From assembly GCF_039908645.1 (NCBI RefSeq), contig NZ_CP150917.1:2615501-2679500 (forward strand): DNA of 64,000 bases. The letters run 5' to 3'. The notes beneath the pieces are model-generated. The model saw only the letters and a list, made by a program, of their open reading frames with translations. It was not told where the DNA came from and did no database searches. A program made the translations under genes and the position numbers. Below, piece after piece: positions 1-9,843 of the stretch; within the stretch, counting starts at the first letter, position 1; every line of letters starts with the position of its first letter. The DNA comes from Pseudomonas helvetica (GTDB taxonomy: Bacteria; Pseudomonadota; Gammaproteobacteria; Pseudomonadales; Pseudomonadaceae).

Positions 1-1862
1 TTTCTGACGGCCAGCTCGACCACCTTGCCGCTGATGGTTCGCGGTATATCCGTCACCGCGACGATCTTCGCCGGCACATGCCGAGGCGTGGTATTGGCGC
101 GGATGACCTGGCGAATCTCCTGCTCAAGTTTTTCGTCCAGCGTTACGCCGTCACGCAGGCGCACGAACAACACCACGCGCACGTCATCCTGCCATTGCTG
201 GCCGATGGCGACCGAGTCCAGTACCTGATGGATTTTTTCCACCTGACGGTAGATTTCCGCGGTGCCGATGCGCACGCCGCCGGGGTTGAGTACTGCGTCG
301 GAGCGCCCGTGGATCAGCCAGCTGCCATTGGGCCGTTGTTCGGCGTAGTCGCCCTGAGCCCAGACGCCCGGAAACTGGCTGAAATAGGAGGCGCGGAGTT
401 TTTCCTGCTGCGGGTCGTTCCACAGGCCGATCGGCATCGCCGGGAAGTGCCGGGTGCAGACCAGTTCGCCTTTTTCACCGATCACCGGCTGACCGGCCTC
501 ATTCCAGACTTCAACCGCCATGCCCAGGCCCTTGCACTGCATCTCGCCACGGCGGACCGGCAGGACCGGATTACCGGCCAGAAAGCAGGAAATGATGTCG
601 GTACCGCCGGACATCGACGACAGGCACAGATCGCTTTTGATCTCGCGATAAACGTACTCGTAGCTTTGCGGCGACAGTGCCGAACCGGTCGAGAGCAGGG
701 CTTTCAGGCTGCCCAGGTCATGGCTGAGACGCGGCTGGATCTCATTGCTTTCCAGTGTCGCGAGGTATTTCGGGCTGGTGCCGAAGACACTGATGGCTTC
801 GCTGTCGATCAGGTCGATCAAGCGTTGCGGGCCGGGGTGGAAAGGCGAGCCGTCGTACAGCACCACGCTGCTGCCGACTGCCAATGCCGAGACCAGCCAG
901 TTCCACATCATCCAGCCACAGGTGGTGTAGTAGAACAGTCGGTCGTCTGGCCCGAGGTCGACGTGCAAGCCGTGTTCCTTGACGTGTTGCAGCAGCACGC
1001 CACCGACGCTGTGAATGATGCATTTCGGCACGCCAGTGGTGCCGCTGGAGTAGAGAATGTACAGCGGATGCGCGAAGGGCACCGCGACGAACCCGGGTTC
1101 GCCGCCTGGGCGATAAAAACTGTCCCACAACGCGACGTTGGCTTGGGTTTTGTAATCGTCAACGCGGGCCTGTGGCCGGGCATAAGGCACGATGATCAGT
1201 TGCTGCAGCGATGGCAGGCGCTCGAGGATTTCGTTGACCTTGGTCGTCTGGTCGATTTTCTTGCCGGCGTAGCGATAACCGGCGCAGGTGATCAGCACTT
1301 TCGGTTCGATCTGGCCGAAGCGGTCGACCACTCCATGCGTGCCGAAATCCGGTGACGAGCAGGACCAGATCGCTCCCAGGCTGGTAGTTGCGAGCATGCC
1401 CACCAGGGTCTGCCAAGTGTTCGGCATGCACGCCGCCACCCGGTCACCCTGGCCGACGCCAGCGGCTCTCAGGCTTTTTTGCAGGCCGGCGACGTGTTCG
1501 GCCAGCTCACGGTAACTCAAGCTTTCGCGCTGGCCGTTTTCGGCGATGGCAATCACGGCAGTTGCGTCATCGCGACGACGCAGCAGGTGTTCGGCGAAGT
1601 TCAGCGTGGCGCCGGGAAACCACTCGGCGCTGGGCATCTGCGGACCCTCACGCAGCACCGTGCTCGGTGGCTGGTGAAAGTTGATCTCAAAAAAATCGAC
1701 GATGGCCTGCCAGAAATCTTCGCGCTGATCGATGCTCCATTGGTGCAGGGCGGGGTAGTCCGCGAGTGTCAGGTTGTACCGCTGATTGCTGAAGCGGCGG
1801 AAGGCATCCATGCGGGTCTTGCCGATGCGTTCGGCGCTGGGTTGCCAAAGAACTTCTGACAT
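1..1862 (-). CDS. Acetoacetate-CoA ligase, 3' end beyond window
   Basis: Joins acetoacetate to CoA with ATP, the activation step that follows 3-hydroxybutyrate oxidation. The N-terminus reads MSEVLWQPSAERIGKTRM and continues with a segment typical of long acyl-CoA-synthetase-like acetoacetyl-CoA synthetases; the reverse strand stays open to the window edge, so about 620 residues are visible and the C-terminus is missing. A GAGG ribosome site lies six bases before the ATG. It follows hbdH in the same direction after a 190-bp REP-containing gap and probably forms one catabolic unit with the permease and dehydrogenase. The family call rests on the N-terminal sequence and context; a related acyl-CoA synthetase is possible. 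Confidence 0.82.
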   Translation of the reverse strand, partial: MSEVLWQPSAERIGKTRMDAFRRFSNQRYNLTLADYPALHQWSIDQREDFWQAIVDFFEINFHQPPSTVLREGPQMPSAEWFPGATLNFAEHLLRRRDDATAVIAIAENGQRESLSYRELAEHVAGLQKSLRAAGVGQGDRVAACMPNTWQTLVGMLATTSLGAIWSCSSPDFGTHGVVDRFGQIEPKVLITCAGYRYAGKKIDQTTKVNEILERLPSLQQLIIVPYARPQARVDDYKTQANVALWDSFYRPGGEPGFVAVPFAHPLYILYSSGTTGVPKCIIHSVGGVLLQHVKEHGLHVDLGPDDRLFYYTTCGWMMWNWLVSALAVGSSVVLYDGSPFHPGPQRLIDLIDSEAISVFGTSPKYLATLESNEIQPRLSHDLGSLKALLSTGSALSPQSYEYVYREIKSDLCLSSMSGGTDIISCFLAGNPVLPVRRGEMQCKGLGMAVEVWNEAGQPVIGEKGELVCTRHFPAMPIGLWNDPQQEKLRASYFSQFPGVWAQGDYAEQRPNGSWLIHGRSDAVLNPGGVRIGTAEIYRQVEKIHQVLDSVAIGQQWQDDVRVVLFVRLRDGVTLDEKLEQEIRQVIRANTTPRHVPAKIVAVTDIPRTISGKVVELAVR

Positions 1863-1897
1863 GATTGGCCTCTTTTTTATGACTGCACGCACGCTGT

Positions 1898-2040
1898 TGT
1901 GGCGAGCGGGCTTGCCCGCGTTGGGCTGCGAAGCGGCCCCAATAATGGCATGCGTACTCTCGGACAACGCATTAGCCGGACTTGCGACTGCTGCGCCCGA
2001 ACGCGGACCGGCCGGCGGGGGCAAGCCCCCTCGCCACAGA
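1898..2040. repeat. REP pair (BIME-like)
   Basis: Two inverted copies of a Pseudomonas REP palindrome, with GTGGCGAGCGGGCTTGCCCG at one end and the matching GGGGGCAAGCCCCCTCGCCAC at the other. It separates the 3' end of hbdH from the start of the acetoacetate-CoA ligase and may limit read-through or stabilise the upstream mRNA. Confidence 0.85.
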
Positions 2041-2053
2041 GTTTGAGTAAAGG

Positions 2054-2827
2054 CTACTGCGCCAGCCACCCGCCATCAATATTCCACGCCGCGCCACGCA
2101 CCTGGCTGCCGGCTTCACTGCACAGGAACAGCACCAGTTCACCCAGTTGTGAAGGGGTCACGAATTCCAGCGATGGTTGCTTTTCGGCCAGCAGATCATG
2201 TTGCGCCTGCTGTGGGTCAATCCCTGCTGCGGCGCGGTCGTCTATCTGTTTCTGCACCAGCGGCGTCAGTACCCAGCCGGGGCAGATGGCGTTGCAGGTG
2301 ACGTTGCTGGTGGCGGTTTCCAGGCCGACCACTTTGGTCAGGCCGATCACCCCGTGCTTGGCAGCGACGTAGGCGGCCTTGCCCACCGAGCCGACCTGGC
2401 CGTGTACCGAGGCGATGTTGACGATCCGTCCCCAACCTTTGGCACGCATGCCTGGCAGGCTGAGACGGGTGCTGTGGAAGACCGACGACAGGTTGATCGC
2501 AATGATCGAATCCCAGCGCTCCACGGGGAAGTCTTCCACCGCAGACACATGCTGGATGCCCGCGTTGTTCACCAGAATATCGACGCCGCCGAACTCGCGC
2601 TCGGCGTAGGCGATCATCTCGGCAATTTGCGCAGGGTCACTGACATCGGCCGGGTGATGCCCGACCTTGCCACCAAACTGCTGCACCTGCGCGATGACCG
2701 TGGAGGCATCGCCGAAACCATTGAGGATCAGGTTGGCGCCGGCCTTGGCCAGGCTCAGTGCGATGCCCAGACCGATGCCGCTGGTGGAGCCGGTGACCAA
2801 TGCGGTTTTGCCCGAAAGAGTTGTCAT
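2054..2827 (-). CDS. hbdH: 3-hydroxybutyrate dehydrogenase
   Basis: NAD-dependent short-chain dehydrogenase that oxidises (R)-3-hydroxybutyrate to acetoacetate in the cytoplasm. The 257-residue product has the Rossmann nucleotide motif TGSTSGIG near residue 12, the NNAG motif near residue 90 and a YxxxK catalytic pair (AYVAAKHG), and ends in a GAAWNIDGGW segment usual for bacterial 3-hydroxybutyrate dehydrogenases. The ATG at 2827 was chosen over an upstream TTG because it starts the conserved MTTLSGKTALVTG and has a GAGG site; it begins eight bases after the permease stop. Context with permease, CoA ligase and sigma-54 regulator supports 3-hydroxybutyrate use. Confidence 0.92.
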   Translation of the reverse strand: MTTLSGKTALVTGSTSGIGLGIALSLAKAGANLILNGFGDASTVIAQVQQFGGKVGHHPADVSDPAQIAEMIAYAEREFGGVDILVNNAGIQHVSAVEDFPVERWDSIIAINLSSVFHSTRLSLPGMRAKGWGRIVNIASVHGQVGSVGKAAYVAAKHGVIGLTKVVGLETATSNVTCNAICPGWVLTPLVQKQIDDRAAAGIDPQQAQHDLLAEKQPSLEFVTPSQLGELVLFLCSEAGSQVRGAAWNIDGGWLAQ

Positions 2828-2834
2828 GAATGCC

Positions 2835-4226
2835 TCACACAATGCCGGTGGCGTAGAAAGTACCGATGACTACGAAGACCGCCAGGGTCTTGATCAGCGT
2901 AATACAGAAAATGTCTTTATAGGCTTCGCGGTGGGTCAGGCCCGTTACCGCGAGCAAGGTAATGACGGCGCCGTTGTGCGGCAGGGTGTCCATGCCGCCA
3001 CTGGCCATGGCCGCGACCCGGTGCAGCACTTCCAGCGGAATGTTCGCCGCATGGGCTGCCGCGATGAAGTCATTGGCCATCGCCGCCAGGGCGATGCTCA
3101 TGCCACCCGAGGCCGAACCGGTGATACCCGCCAGCAGGGTCACGGTGATCGCTTCATTGACCAGCGGGTTGGGGATGCTTTTCAGCCAGTCGGCCAGTAC
3201 CAGGAAGCCGGGCAACGAGGCGATGACCGCGCCAAAACCGTATTCCGATGCAGTGTTCATCGCCGCCAGCAAGGCGCCGCTGACCGCGCTTCTGCTGCCC
3301 TCGGCGAGCTTGCCGCGGATCGCCTGGAAGCCGAACACCAGCACCATGACGATGCCGACCAGCAACGCCGCCTGGACCGCCCAGATCGCGGTGAGCTTGG
3401 CGATTTCGGTGGTCACCGGCACGGCCATGCCCGGCAGGCTCAGGCTGTGGGTCTTGCCGTACCACAGCGGAATCCAGTGGGTGAACAGCAGGTTCATGAT
3501 GCCCACCAGCAGCAATGGCGAAAGCGCGATCCACGGATTAGGCAGCTTCACGTCTTCGGCGGTTTCCGGCTCGTTACGCAGCGTTGTGCCGTAGCCTTCA
3601 CCCTTGCGCTGGGCTTTGTTGCGCTGACGCTGGAGGAACAGCATGCCGGCGCAAAAGACGAAGATCGTGCCAATCAAACCCAGCCACGGCGCGGCCCAGG
3701 CGGTGGTGTTGAAGAAGGTGCTGGGAATGATGTTCTGGATTTGCGGGGTGCCGGGCAGGGCGTCCATGGTGAAGGAAAAGGCGCCGAGGGCGATGGTCGC
3801 CGGGATCAGCCGTTTCGGGATATTGCTCTGACGGAACATCTCCGCGGCAAACGGATACACCGCGAATACCACGACGAACAGCGACACGCCGCCGTAGGTG
3901 AGCAGGGCGCAAACCAGCACGATCACCAGCATCGCCTGGCGGGTGCCGAGCAGACGAATCGCTGCGGCGACGATCGAACGTGAAAAGCCCGACAACTCGA
4001 TCAGCTTGCCGAACACCGCGCCGAGCAGGAACACCGGGAAGTACAGTTTGACGAACCCGACCATTTTCTCCATGAACACGCCGGTGAAGGCGGGCGCAAC
4101 GGCAGAGGGGTCAGTGAGCAGGACCGCGCCAAGGGCGGCAATCGGAGCGAAGAGAATGACGCTGTAGCCACGGTAAGCAGCCAGCATCAGCAGCGCGAGG
4201 GCTGCCAAGGCAATGATCACACTCAT
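2835..4226 (-). CDS. GntP-family permease, probable 3-hydroxybutyrate importer
   Basis: Inner-membrane secondary transporter of 463 residues with about 12 hydrophobic segments and the GntP-family layout (N-terminal MSVIIALAALALLMLAAYRG, and GITGSASGG and MDTLPHNGAV segments in the C-terminal half). GntP proteins carry gluconate or other organic acids; here the immediately downstream hbdH (eight-base gap) argues for 3-hydroxybutyrate or a related short hydroxy acid. It is the first gene after a sigma-54 promoter and is therefore probably induced by the adjacent enhancer-binding protein. The substrate is inferred from context only. Confidence 0.88.
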   Translation of the reverse strand: MSVIIALAALALLMLAAYRGYSVILFAPIAALGAVLLTDPSAVAPAFTGVFMEKMVGFVKLYFPVFLLGAVFGKLIELSGFSRSIVAAAIRLLGTRQAMLVIVLVCALLTYGGVSLFVVVFAVYPFAAEMFRQSNIPKRLIPATIALGAFSFTMDALPGTPQIQNIIPSTFFNTTAWAAPWLGLIGTIFVFCAGMLFLQRQRNKAQRKGEGYGTTLRNEPETAEDVKLPNPWIALSPLLLVGIMNLLFTHWIPLWYGKTHSLSLPGMAVPVTTEIAKLTAIWAVQAALLVGIVMVLVFGFQAIRGKLAEGSRSAVSGALLAAMNTASEYGFGAVIASLPGFLVLADWLKSIPNPLVNEAITVTLLAGITGSASGGMSIALAAMANDFIAAAHAANIPLEVLHRVAAMASGGMDTLPHNGAVITLLAVTGLTHREAYKDIFCITLIKTLAVFVVIGTFYATGIV

Positions 4227-4283
4227 GGTGTGTCTCCTGGATTGTTATTTTTTTTGGGGTGGAGCGGGTGTGGAGGGGGCTAT

Positions 4284-4299
4284 AGCGAGTTTTGTGCCA
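4284..4299 (-). promoter_or_regulatory. Sigma-54 promoter before the permease-hbdH operon
   Basis: The reverse strand reads TGGCACAAAACTCGCT, which has the invariant GG and GC at the -24/-12 spacing of RpoN promoters. It lies about 58 bases before the permease ATG, and the divergently placed neighbour on the upstream side is a sigma-54 enhancer-binding protein, so the pairing is coherent. Confidence 0.75.
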
Positions 4300-4397
4300 A
4301 CTTGTTAAGTTATTGATAAGTAAGGATATTTTTATATACGGCGATAACTCTTAAAATATTCGTCTCTGTTTTGAGATTGTGCTGTTCGAGTTGACGC

Positions 4398-4505
4398 CAT
4401 CGCGGGCAAACGGAACGCCGCCCGGCCGCTCCTACAGATTTTGTGCCGATCGCGGATGATGCGTACACCCGAAACCTGTAGGAGCAAGGCTTGCCCGCGA
4501 TGGCC
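4398..4505. repeat. REP pair
   Basis: Two inverted REP copies (GCGGGCAAACGGAACGCC at the left, GTAGGAGCAAGGCTTGCCCG at the right) between the regulator and the permease promoter. The rest of the 325-bp gap holds the sigma-54 promoter and the hairpin at 4530-4562. Confidence 0.82.
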
Positions 4506-4529
4506 GCGACGCGGTTTCAAGGCATGTCT

Positions 4530-4562
4530 ATAAAAAGAGACAAGCATCTCTTTATAGAGACT
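4530..4562 (-). terminator. Imperfect hairpin at the end of the regulator gene
   Basis: The reverse strand carries TCTCTATAAAGAGA, a short loop, then TCTCTTTTTATAGA, an imperfect inverted repeat overlapping the stop codon of the sigma-54 regulator. A T-run lies inside the second arm. It may be a terminator, though the A/T-rich arms could also form an operator. Confidence 0.4.
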
Positions 4563-5967
4563 CGGCGATCCCCAGCGCCACCATCTTCTTGTACAGCGTC
4601 GAACGCCCCAGCCCCAGCCGCGCCGCCGCGTCGATCACCTTGCCACCACAATGCGCGAGCGTACTTTCAATCAACTGCCGGTCGAAGCGTTCGCGTGCGG
4701 CACTGAAGGTCTCGTTGGCATGGGTTTCAATGGCCAGTGATGCGCAACGCTGTACCGGCACAAAACTGCCAATCGCCGCGCGAATTTCCGCGGCATTGAG
4801 GATCAGGTCATCGCTGAGCAAAGCGGCCCGTTCCAGCACGTTGCGCAGTTCACGAATATTTCCTGGCCAGGCGTGTTGGCCGAGCAACTCCAGGGCCTGG
4901 CTGTCGAGCTCATGCTGACTGCGCAGCTCTTCCAGGATCGCTTCGCTCAGGGCCGGCAGGTCGTCGAGGCGCTCGCGCAGGGGCGGCACCTGGATCGGCA
5001 ACACGTTGAGGCGGTAATACAGGTCGGCACGAAACTCGCCGCGTTTGATCGCCGCTTCAAGGTCGGTGGAGGTCGCGGCGATCACCCGTACGTCGCTCTG
5101 GATCACTTCGTTGGAGCCGACCGGTTCGAATTCTTTTTCCTGCAATACCCGCAGCAGTTTGCTTTGCAACGGCAGCGGCATGTCGCCGATTTCGTCGAGA
5201 AACAAGGTCCCGCCCTGAGCGATCTGCAGCTTGCCGGAGCGGCCCTTGCGATCTGCACCGGTGAAGGCGCCAGGCGCGGTGCCGAAAAATTCGGCTTCGA
5301 GCAACGCTTCGGGGATCGCCGCGCTGTTGATGCTGACGAAGGCTTTATGCGCCCGTGGCGAGGCCCCATGAATCGCCTGGGCCAGCAGTTCTTTGCCGGT
5401 GCCGGTTTCACCCAGCAACAAGACCGGGGATTCGGTGCTGGCGCTACGTCGGGCGCGGCGTTTGACCTCCAGGCTGGCGGCGCTGGTGCCGATGAAGTGG
5501 GCGAAGGTGTACTTGGCTTGCCGGGCCCGCAGCAGCGAACGCGTGGACGCAAGCTCTTCCTGCATGCTCAGGTAACGCTTGAGCATCGGCGACAGGCTGC
5601 GCAGTTCATCGAACAGTGCGAAGCCGATGGCGCCGATCACCGCACCGGTGTCATCGTGAATCGGCAGGCGCATCACCACCAGCGGTTCTTTGGACGTGTC
5701 CTGCATGTCCAGCAGGATCGGTCGACCGGTACGCACCACCTCGCGCAACAGGCTGCCGGGGATCACGCTTTCACAAGGCCTGCCGATTGCCACTTCAGCT
5801 GACGCCAGACCGAAGCGCTTGGCATAACGTTCGTTCATCCAGACGATGTTCGCGTCGCGGTCGACGATCACCGTGCCTTCGCTGGATTGCTCGATGATCT
5901 CGAACAGCGAGCGGATCGCCAGCATGCGCACACGTTGGTAGTCCTTGAGGCTTTCGGTGGTGTTCAT
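4552..5967 (-). CDS. hbcR: Sigma-54-dependent regulator of 3-hydroxybutyrate use
   Basis: Enhancer-binding protein of 471 residues: an N-terminal PAS-type sensor (about 10-120), a central AAA+ domain with Walker A GETGTGKE, the sigma-54 contact loop GAFTGA and Walker [12 protein letters not shown], and a C-terminal Fis-type helix-turn-helix (AARLGLGRSTLYKKM). The ATG at 5967 is preferred; earlier starts fall inside a REP element. The P. aeruginosa orthologue PA2005 (HbcR) is known to control (R)-3-hydroxybutyrate metabolism with RpoN, and here it sits upstream of the same genes in the same orientation. The ligand presumably binds or is sensed through the PAS domain. Confidence 0.85.
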   Translation of the reverse strand: MNTTESLKDYQRVRMLAIRSLFEIIEQSSEGTVIVDRDANIVWMNERYAKRFGLASAEVAIGRPCESVIPGSLLREVVRTGRPILLDMQDTSKEPLVVMRLPIHDDTGAVIGAIGFALFDELRSLSPMLKRYLSMQEELASTRSLLRARQAKYTFAHFIGTSAASLEVKRRARRSASTESPVLLLGETGTGKELLAQAIHGASPRAHKAFVSINSAAIPEALLEAEFFGTAPGAFTGADRKGRSGKLQIAQGGTLFLDEIGDMPLPLQSKLLRVLQEKEFEPVGSNEVIQSDVRVIAATSTDLEAAIKRGEFRADLYYRLNVLPIQVPPLRERLDDLPALSEAILEELRSQHELDSQALELLGQHAWPGNIRELRNVLERAALLSDDLILNAAEIRAAIGSFVPVQRCASLAIETHANETFSAARERFDRQLIESTLAHCGGKVIDAAARLGLGRSTLYKKMVALGIAESL

Positions 5968-6006
5968 TGGTGTCGTGTCCAGAATGTGTGGTGTCTGTTC
6001 GGGCGT

Positions 6007-6099
6007 CATCGCGGGCAAGCCTTGCTCCTACAGGTCCGCGCCGATCCCAATAATGGGAACGATACAAAAACCGTAGGAGCAAGGCTTGCCCGCGATGGA
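6007..6099. repeat. REP pair
   Basis: Inverted REP copies (CATCGCGGGCAAGCCTTGCT and its reverse complement) separate the 3' end of the yejF-like gene from the start of the sigma-54 regulator. Confidence 0.88.
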
Positions 6100-6128
6100 C
6101 GCGACGCGGGCAAACGACATGTGCGCGA

Positions 6129-7709
6129 TCATACCCAGCCCGGATGCGCTGCGGCCAACAGCTCTTTGGTATAGGGGTGCTGCGGTGCGGCGAACACGTC
6201 ATGGCTGGCGCCGCGTTCCACGACTTTACCGTCCTTGATCACGATCATGTCATGGGCCAGGGCGCGAATCACTGCCAGGTCATGGCTGATAAACAGGTAG
6301 GTCAGGCCGTATTTTTCCTGAAGCTGGCGGAGCAGGGCGACCACCTGTTTTTGCACCGTGCGATCAAGTGCCGAGGTCGGTTCGTCGAGCAGAATCAATG
6401 CCGGTTTCAGTACCAGAGCGCGGGCGATGGCAATCCGTTGGCGTTGGCCACCGGAGAATTCGTGCGGGTAGCGGTGGCGGCTTTGCGGGTCAAGGCCAAC
6501 CTCTTTCAGCACCTGAATGACCTGGGGCTCGCATTCGGCAGCGCTTGATTGGCTGTGGACTTCCAGCCCTTCGCTGATGATCTGTGCGACTGACATTCGC
6601 GGGCTGAGGCTGCCGAACGGGTCCTGAAAGACTACCTGCATCTGCTTGCGCCAGGGCCGCAGCTGCTTCTGGTTCAGGCTGTCGAGCGCCTCGCCCTGAA
6701 AGCGGATGCTGCCGTCGGAGTCGAGCAGGCGCAGGATCGCCTGGCCGAGGGTGGACTTGCCGGAACCGGATTCGCCAACGATGCCCAGCGTCTTGCCACG
6801 TTGAATACTCAGGCTGATGCCGTCGACTGCATGCAGCCAGGTTTTGCGCTGGAACAATCCGCCGCCCAGCGGAAAGCGCACATTGAGGTCGTTGACTTCC
6901 AGCACCACTTCACGCTCGTCACGAGGCAGGGGTTCGCCTTCCGGTTCGGCGTTCAACAGCAGGCGACTGTAGGGATGTTGCGGGTGGTTGAAGAGGCGCT
7001 CGCACTCGGCTTGCTCGACGATTTCCCCAGCGTGCATGACGCAGACACGCTGGGCGATGCTGCGCACCAGATTGAGGTCGTGGCTGATCAACAGCAGCGA
7101 CATGCCCAGGCGTTGTTGCAGTGATTTGAGCAGCCGCAGGATCTTGCGCTGTACCGTCACATCGAGCGCGGTAGTTGGCTCATCGGCGATCAGCAACTCG
7201 GGTTCGCAGGCCAGCGCCATGGCGATCATTACCCGTTGCCGCTGGCCACCCGAGAGCTGGTGCGGATAGGCCTTGAGGCGCTCTTCGGGTTTTTTGATGC
7301 CCACCAGTTCAAGCAGCTCAAGGGTGCGTTTTTGCGCCGCCTTGTCACCCAGTCCCTTGTGCACCAACAGGGTTTCGCCAATCTGCTTTTCGACGCTGTG
7401 TAACGGATTGAGGGAGGTCATCGGTTCCTGAAAAATCATCGCGATGCGATTGCCGCGCAATGCTCGCAGGGTCGCGACGTCCGCGCCGATCAGTTCCTGG
7501 CCACGATAGCGAATGCTGCCCCGGGTTTCGGTGCCGCCGTCAGGTAGCAGTTGGAGGATCGATTGGGCGGTCACCGATTTGCCCGAGCCGGATTCGCCGA
7601 CCAGCGCCAGGCACTCGCCGGGACGGATGTCCAGGCACACATTGCGCACTGCAGCCTGACCACTGAAGGCCACGTTGAGGTCACGGATTTCGATCAGGTT
7701 GTCATTCAT
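6129..7709 (-). CDS. yejF: Peptide ABC transporter, fused ATP-binding protein
   Basis: Cytoplasmic ATPase of 526 residues with two complete ABC domains in tandem: Walker A GESGSGKS occurs near residues 37 and 318, and [16 protein letters not shown] signatures follow in each half with [11 protein letters not shown] and [11 protein letters not shown]alker B motifs. This double-domain form matches YejF. The ATG at 7709 begins [15 protein letters not shown]; an upstream TTG is less likely. It is the last gene of yejA-B-E-F, which imports oligopeptides (and in E. coli microcin C). A 13-bp tandem repeat lies just upstream. Confidence 0.93.
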   Translation of the reverse strand: MNDNLIEIRDLNVAFSGQAAVRNVCLDIRPGECLALVGESGSGKSVTAQSILQLLPDGGTETRGSIRYRGQELIGADVATLRALRGNRIAMIFQEPMTSLNPLHSVEKQIGETLLVHKGLGDKAAQKRTLELLELVGIKKPEERLKAYPHQLSGGQRQRVMIAMALACEPELLIADEPTTALDVTVQRKILRLLKSLQQRLGMSLLLISHDLNLVRSIAQRVCVMHAGEIVEQAECERLFNHPQHPYSRLLLNAEPEGEPLPRDEREVVLEVNDLNVRFPLGGGLFQRKTWLHAVDGISLSIQRGKTLGIVGESGSGKSTLGQAILRLLDSDGSIRFQGEALDSLNQKQLRPWRKQMQVVFQDPFGSLSPRMSVAQIISEGLEVHSQSSAAECEPQVIQVLKEVGLDPQSRHRYPHEFSGGQRQRIAIARALVLKPALILLDEPTSALDRTVQKQVVALLRQLQEKYGLTYLFISHDLAVIRALAHDMIVIKDGKVVERGASHDVFAAPQHPYTKELLAAAHPGWV

Positions 7710-7724
7710 ATTCAATGTCCGTTT

Positions 7725-7776
7725 CAAGATCGCGGCTCAAGATCGCGGCTCAAGAGCGTGGATCAAGATCGCGGAT
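7725..7776. repeat. Four tandem 13-bp units across the yejE stop
   Basis: Units CAAGATCGCGGCT, CAAGATCGCGGCT, CAAGAGCGTGGAT and CAAGATCGCGGAT follow each other without gaps. On the coding strand the first unit encodes the last residues of yejE and its stop, and the other copies fill the gap to yejF. Confidence 0.9.
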
Positions 7777-8785
7777 CAAATGCATCACGCAATGCTTCAC
7801 CGATAAACACCAGTAAGGAAAGAATCAGCGCCAGAGTGAAAAACGCCGTCAGCCCAAGCCACGGTGCTTGCAGATTCTGTTTGCCCTGACCGATCAACTC
7901 ACCCAGCGAGGCGCTGCCGGCGGGCATGCCAAAGCCGAGGAAGTCGAGGGCGGTGAGGGTCGAGATCGCCCCGGTGAGAATGAACGGCAGGTAACTCAAG
8001 GTCGCGTTCATCGCATTGGGCAGAATATGCCGCACGATCACTTTACGGTCGGTCAGGCCCAGTGCGCGCGCCGCTTTGACGTACTCCAGGTTGCGCCCGC
8101 GAAGGAACTCGGCGCGCACCACGTCCACCAGTGCCAGCCAGGAAAACAGCGCCATGATCCCCAGCAGCCACCAGAAGTTCGGCTCGACGAAACCCGACAG
8201 GATGATCAGCAGGTAAAGCACCGGCAATCCTGACCAGACTTCCTGCAAACGCTGACCGAGCAGGTCGACCCAACCGCCGTAGTAGCCCTGCAAGGCGCCG
8301 GCGGCGATGCCGATCAGTGCGCTGATGAAGGTCAGCGCCAACGCAAACAGTATCGACACCCGGGCGCCGAAAATCACCCGCGCCAAGACATCGCGCGCCT
8401 GATCATCGGTGCCCAGCCAGTTGACCTTCGAGGGTGGACTCGGCGCCGGCTGATTGAGGTCGTAGTTCGGCGTGTCGTCGCTGAACGGGATCGGCGGGAA
8501 GAGCATCCAGCCGCCATCCTTGTGGATCAGCTTCTGCACGTAATCACTGCGGTAGTCGGCCTGGAACGGCAGTTGCCCGCCGAACTCTTGCTCGGTGTAG
8601 CGCTTGAACGCCGGGTAGTACAACGAACCCTGATAGCTGAGTACCAGTGGCTTGTCATTGGCAATCAACTCACCACCGAGGGTGAGGACGAACAGGCCGA
8701 TGAACAGCCACAGCGACCACCAGCCTCGACGGTTTTTCTTGAAGCGTTCGAAGCGTCGGCGCGCCAGGGGCGAGAGATTGAGCAT
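7763..8785 (-). CDS. yejE: Peptide ABC transporter permease
   Basis: Inner-membrane permease of 340 residues with an N-terminal transmembrane anchor, a long periplasmic insert (about residues 45-130) and a C-terminal binding-protein-dependent transport domain; the EAA-type loop reads EYVKAARALGLTDRKVIVRHILPN. This matches YejE. The ATG overlaps the yejB stop by one base (TGATG), showing translational coupling. Its C-terminal DPRS and stop lie in a tandemly duplicated 13-bp unit. Confidence 0.93.
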   Translation of the reverse strand: MLNLSPLARRRFERFKKNRRGWWSLWLFIGLFVLTLGGELIANDKPLVLSYQGSLYYPAFKRYTEQEFGGQLPFQADYRSDYVQKLIHKDGGWMLFPPIPFSDDTPNYDLNQPAPSPPSKVNWLGTDDQARDVLARVIFGARVSILFALALTFISALIGIAAGALQGYYGGWVDLLGQRLQEVWSGLPVLYLLIILSGFVEPNFWWLLGIMALFSWLALVDVVRAEFLRGRNLEYVKAARALGLTDRKVIVRHILPNAMNATLSYLPFILTGAISTLTALDFLGFGMPAGSASLGELIGQGKQNLQAPWLGLTAFFTLALILSLLVFIGEALRDAFDPRS

Positions 8786-9843
8786 CAAGCGTTCCTCGCG
8801 GCGAAGTCGATGCGCGGGTCGACCAGGGTGTAGCAAAGGTCGCCGATGATTTTTATCAAGAGACCGAACAGGGTGAAGATGAACAGCGAACCGAACACCA
8901 CCGGGTAGTCCCGGGACACCGCCGCTTCATAACTCATCCGTCCCAGGCCATCGAGGGAAAAGATCACCTCGATCAACAGGGAACCGGCAAAAAATACGCT
9001 GATCAACGCCTGGGGAATGCCCGAAACCACCAGCAGCATTGCGTTGCGAAACACGTGGCCGTAGAGCACTCGGCGTTCACTCAGGCCTTTGGCGCGGGCG
9101 GTGACCACGTACTGACGGGTGATCTCGTTGAGGAACGAGTTCTTGGTCAGAATGGTCAAGGTAGCGAAACCGCCGACCACCAGCGCCGTCACCGGCAGCA
9201 CCAGGTGCCAGAAGTAGTCGGCCACTTTTCCCAGTGTCGACAACTGATCGAAATTCTCCGAGACCAGTCCCCGTACCGGAAACCAGTTCAACGACGTACC
9301 GCCGGCAAATACCACGATCAGAAACATTGCAAACAGGAACGCCGGCAACGCGTACCCGATGACGATTATGGTGCTGCTCCAGATATCGAAGAGGCTGCCG
9401 TGATGCACGGCTTTGCGAATGCCCAGCGGGATTGATACCAGGTAGGTGATCAGTGTCGCCCAAAGCCCGAGGGAGATGGTCACCGGCATTTTTTCAAGGA
9501 TCAGGTCGGTGACCGTGGCACCGCGAAAGAAGCTCTTGCCGAAGTCCAGCCGGGCATAGCTGGTGATCATCAGCCACAGGCGTTCCGGTGCCGGCTTGTC
9601 GAAGCCATACTGTTTTTCGATGTCCTTGATCAATTGTGGATCAAGCCCGCGGCTGGCCCGCGAGCCGTGGCTGATGGCATCACCGGAAGATCCGATGGCT
9701 GGGCCGCCGATGCCTTGCAGGTGAGCGATGGCCTGTTCGACCGGGCCACCCGGTGCGGCCTGCACGATCACGAAGTTGACCAGCAGAATGATCACCAGCG
9801 TCGGAATGATCAGCAGCAAACGTCGAACTATATAAGCCAGCAT
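8785..9843 (-). CDS. yejB: Peptide ABC transporter permease
   Basis: Inner-membrane permease of 352 residues starting [20 protein letters not shown], with six hydrophobic segments and the DppB/OppB-type EAA loop ([25 protein letters not shown]). A periplasmic segment after the first helix is larger than in DppB, as in YejB. The start overlaps the yejA stop by one base. It forms the heterodimeric pore with YejE. Confidence 0.93.
   Translation of the reverse strand: MLAYIVRRLLLIIPTLVIILLVNFVIVQAAPGGPVEQAIAHLQGIGGPAIGSSGDAISHGSRASRGLDPQLIKDIEKQYGFDKPAPERLWLMITSYARLDFGKSFFRGATVTDLILEKMPVTISLGLWATLITYLVSIPLGIRKAVHHGSLFDIWSSTIIVIGYALPAFLFAMFLIVVFAGGTSLNWFPVRGLVSENFDQLSTLGKVADYFWHLVLPVTALVVGGFATLTILTKNSFLNEITRQYVVTARAKGLSERRVLYGHVFRNAMLLVVSGIPQALISVFFAGSLLIEVIFSLDGLGRMSYEAAVSRDYPVVFGSLFIFTLFGLLIKIIGDLCYTLVDPRIDFAARNA

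Noticed and set aside
78..1355. Long plus-strand open frame
   Set aside because: It lies opposite the acetoacetate-CoA ligase; the reverse strand has the family sequence, and the plus frame shows no known motif. Such shadows are common at this GC content.
5968..6018. Upstream start codons for the sigma-54 regulator
   Set aside because: They fall inside a REP element and lack a ribosome site.
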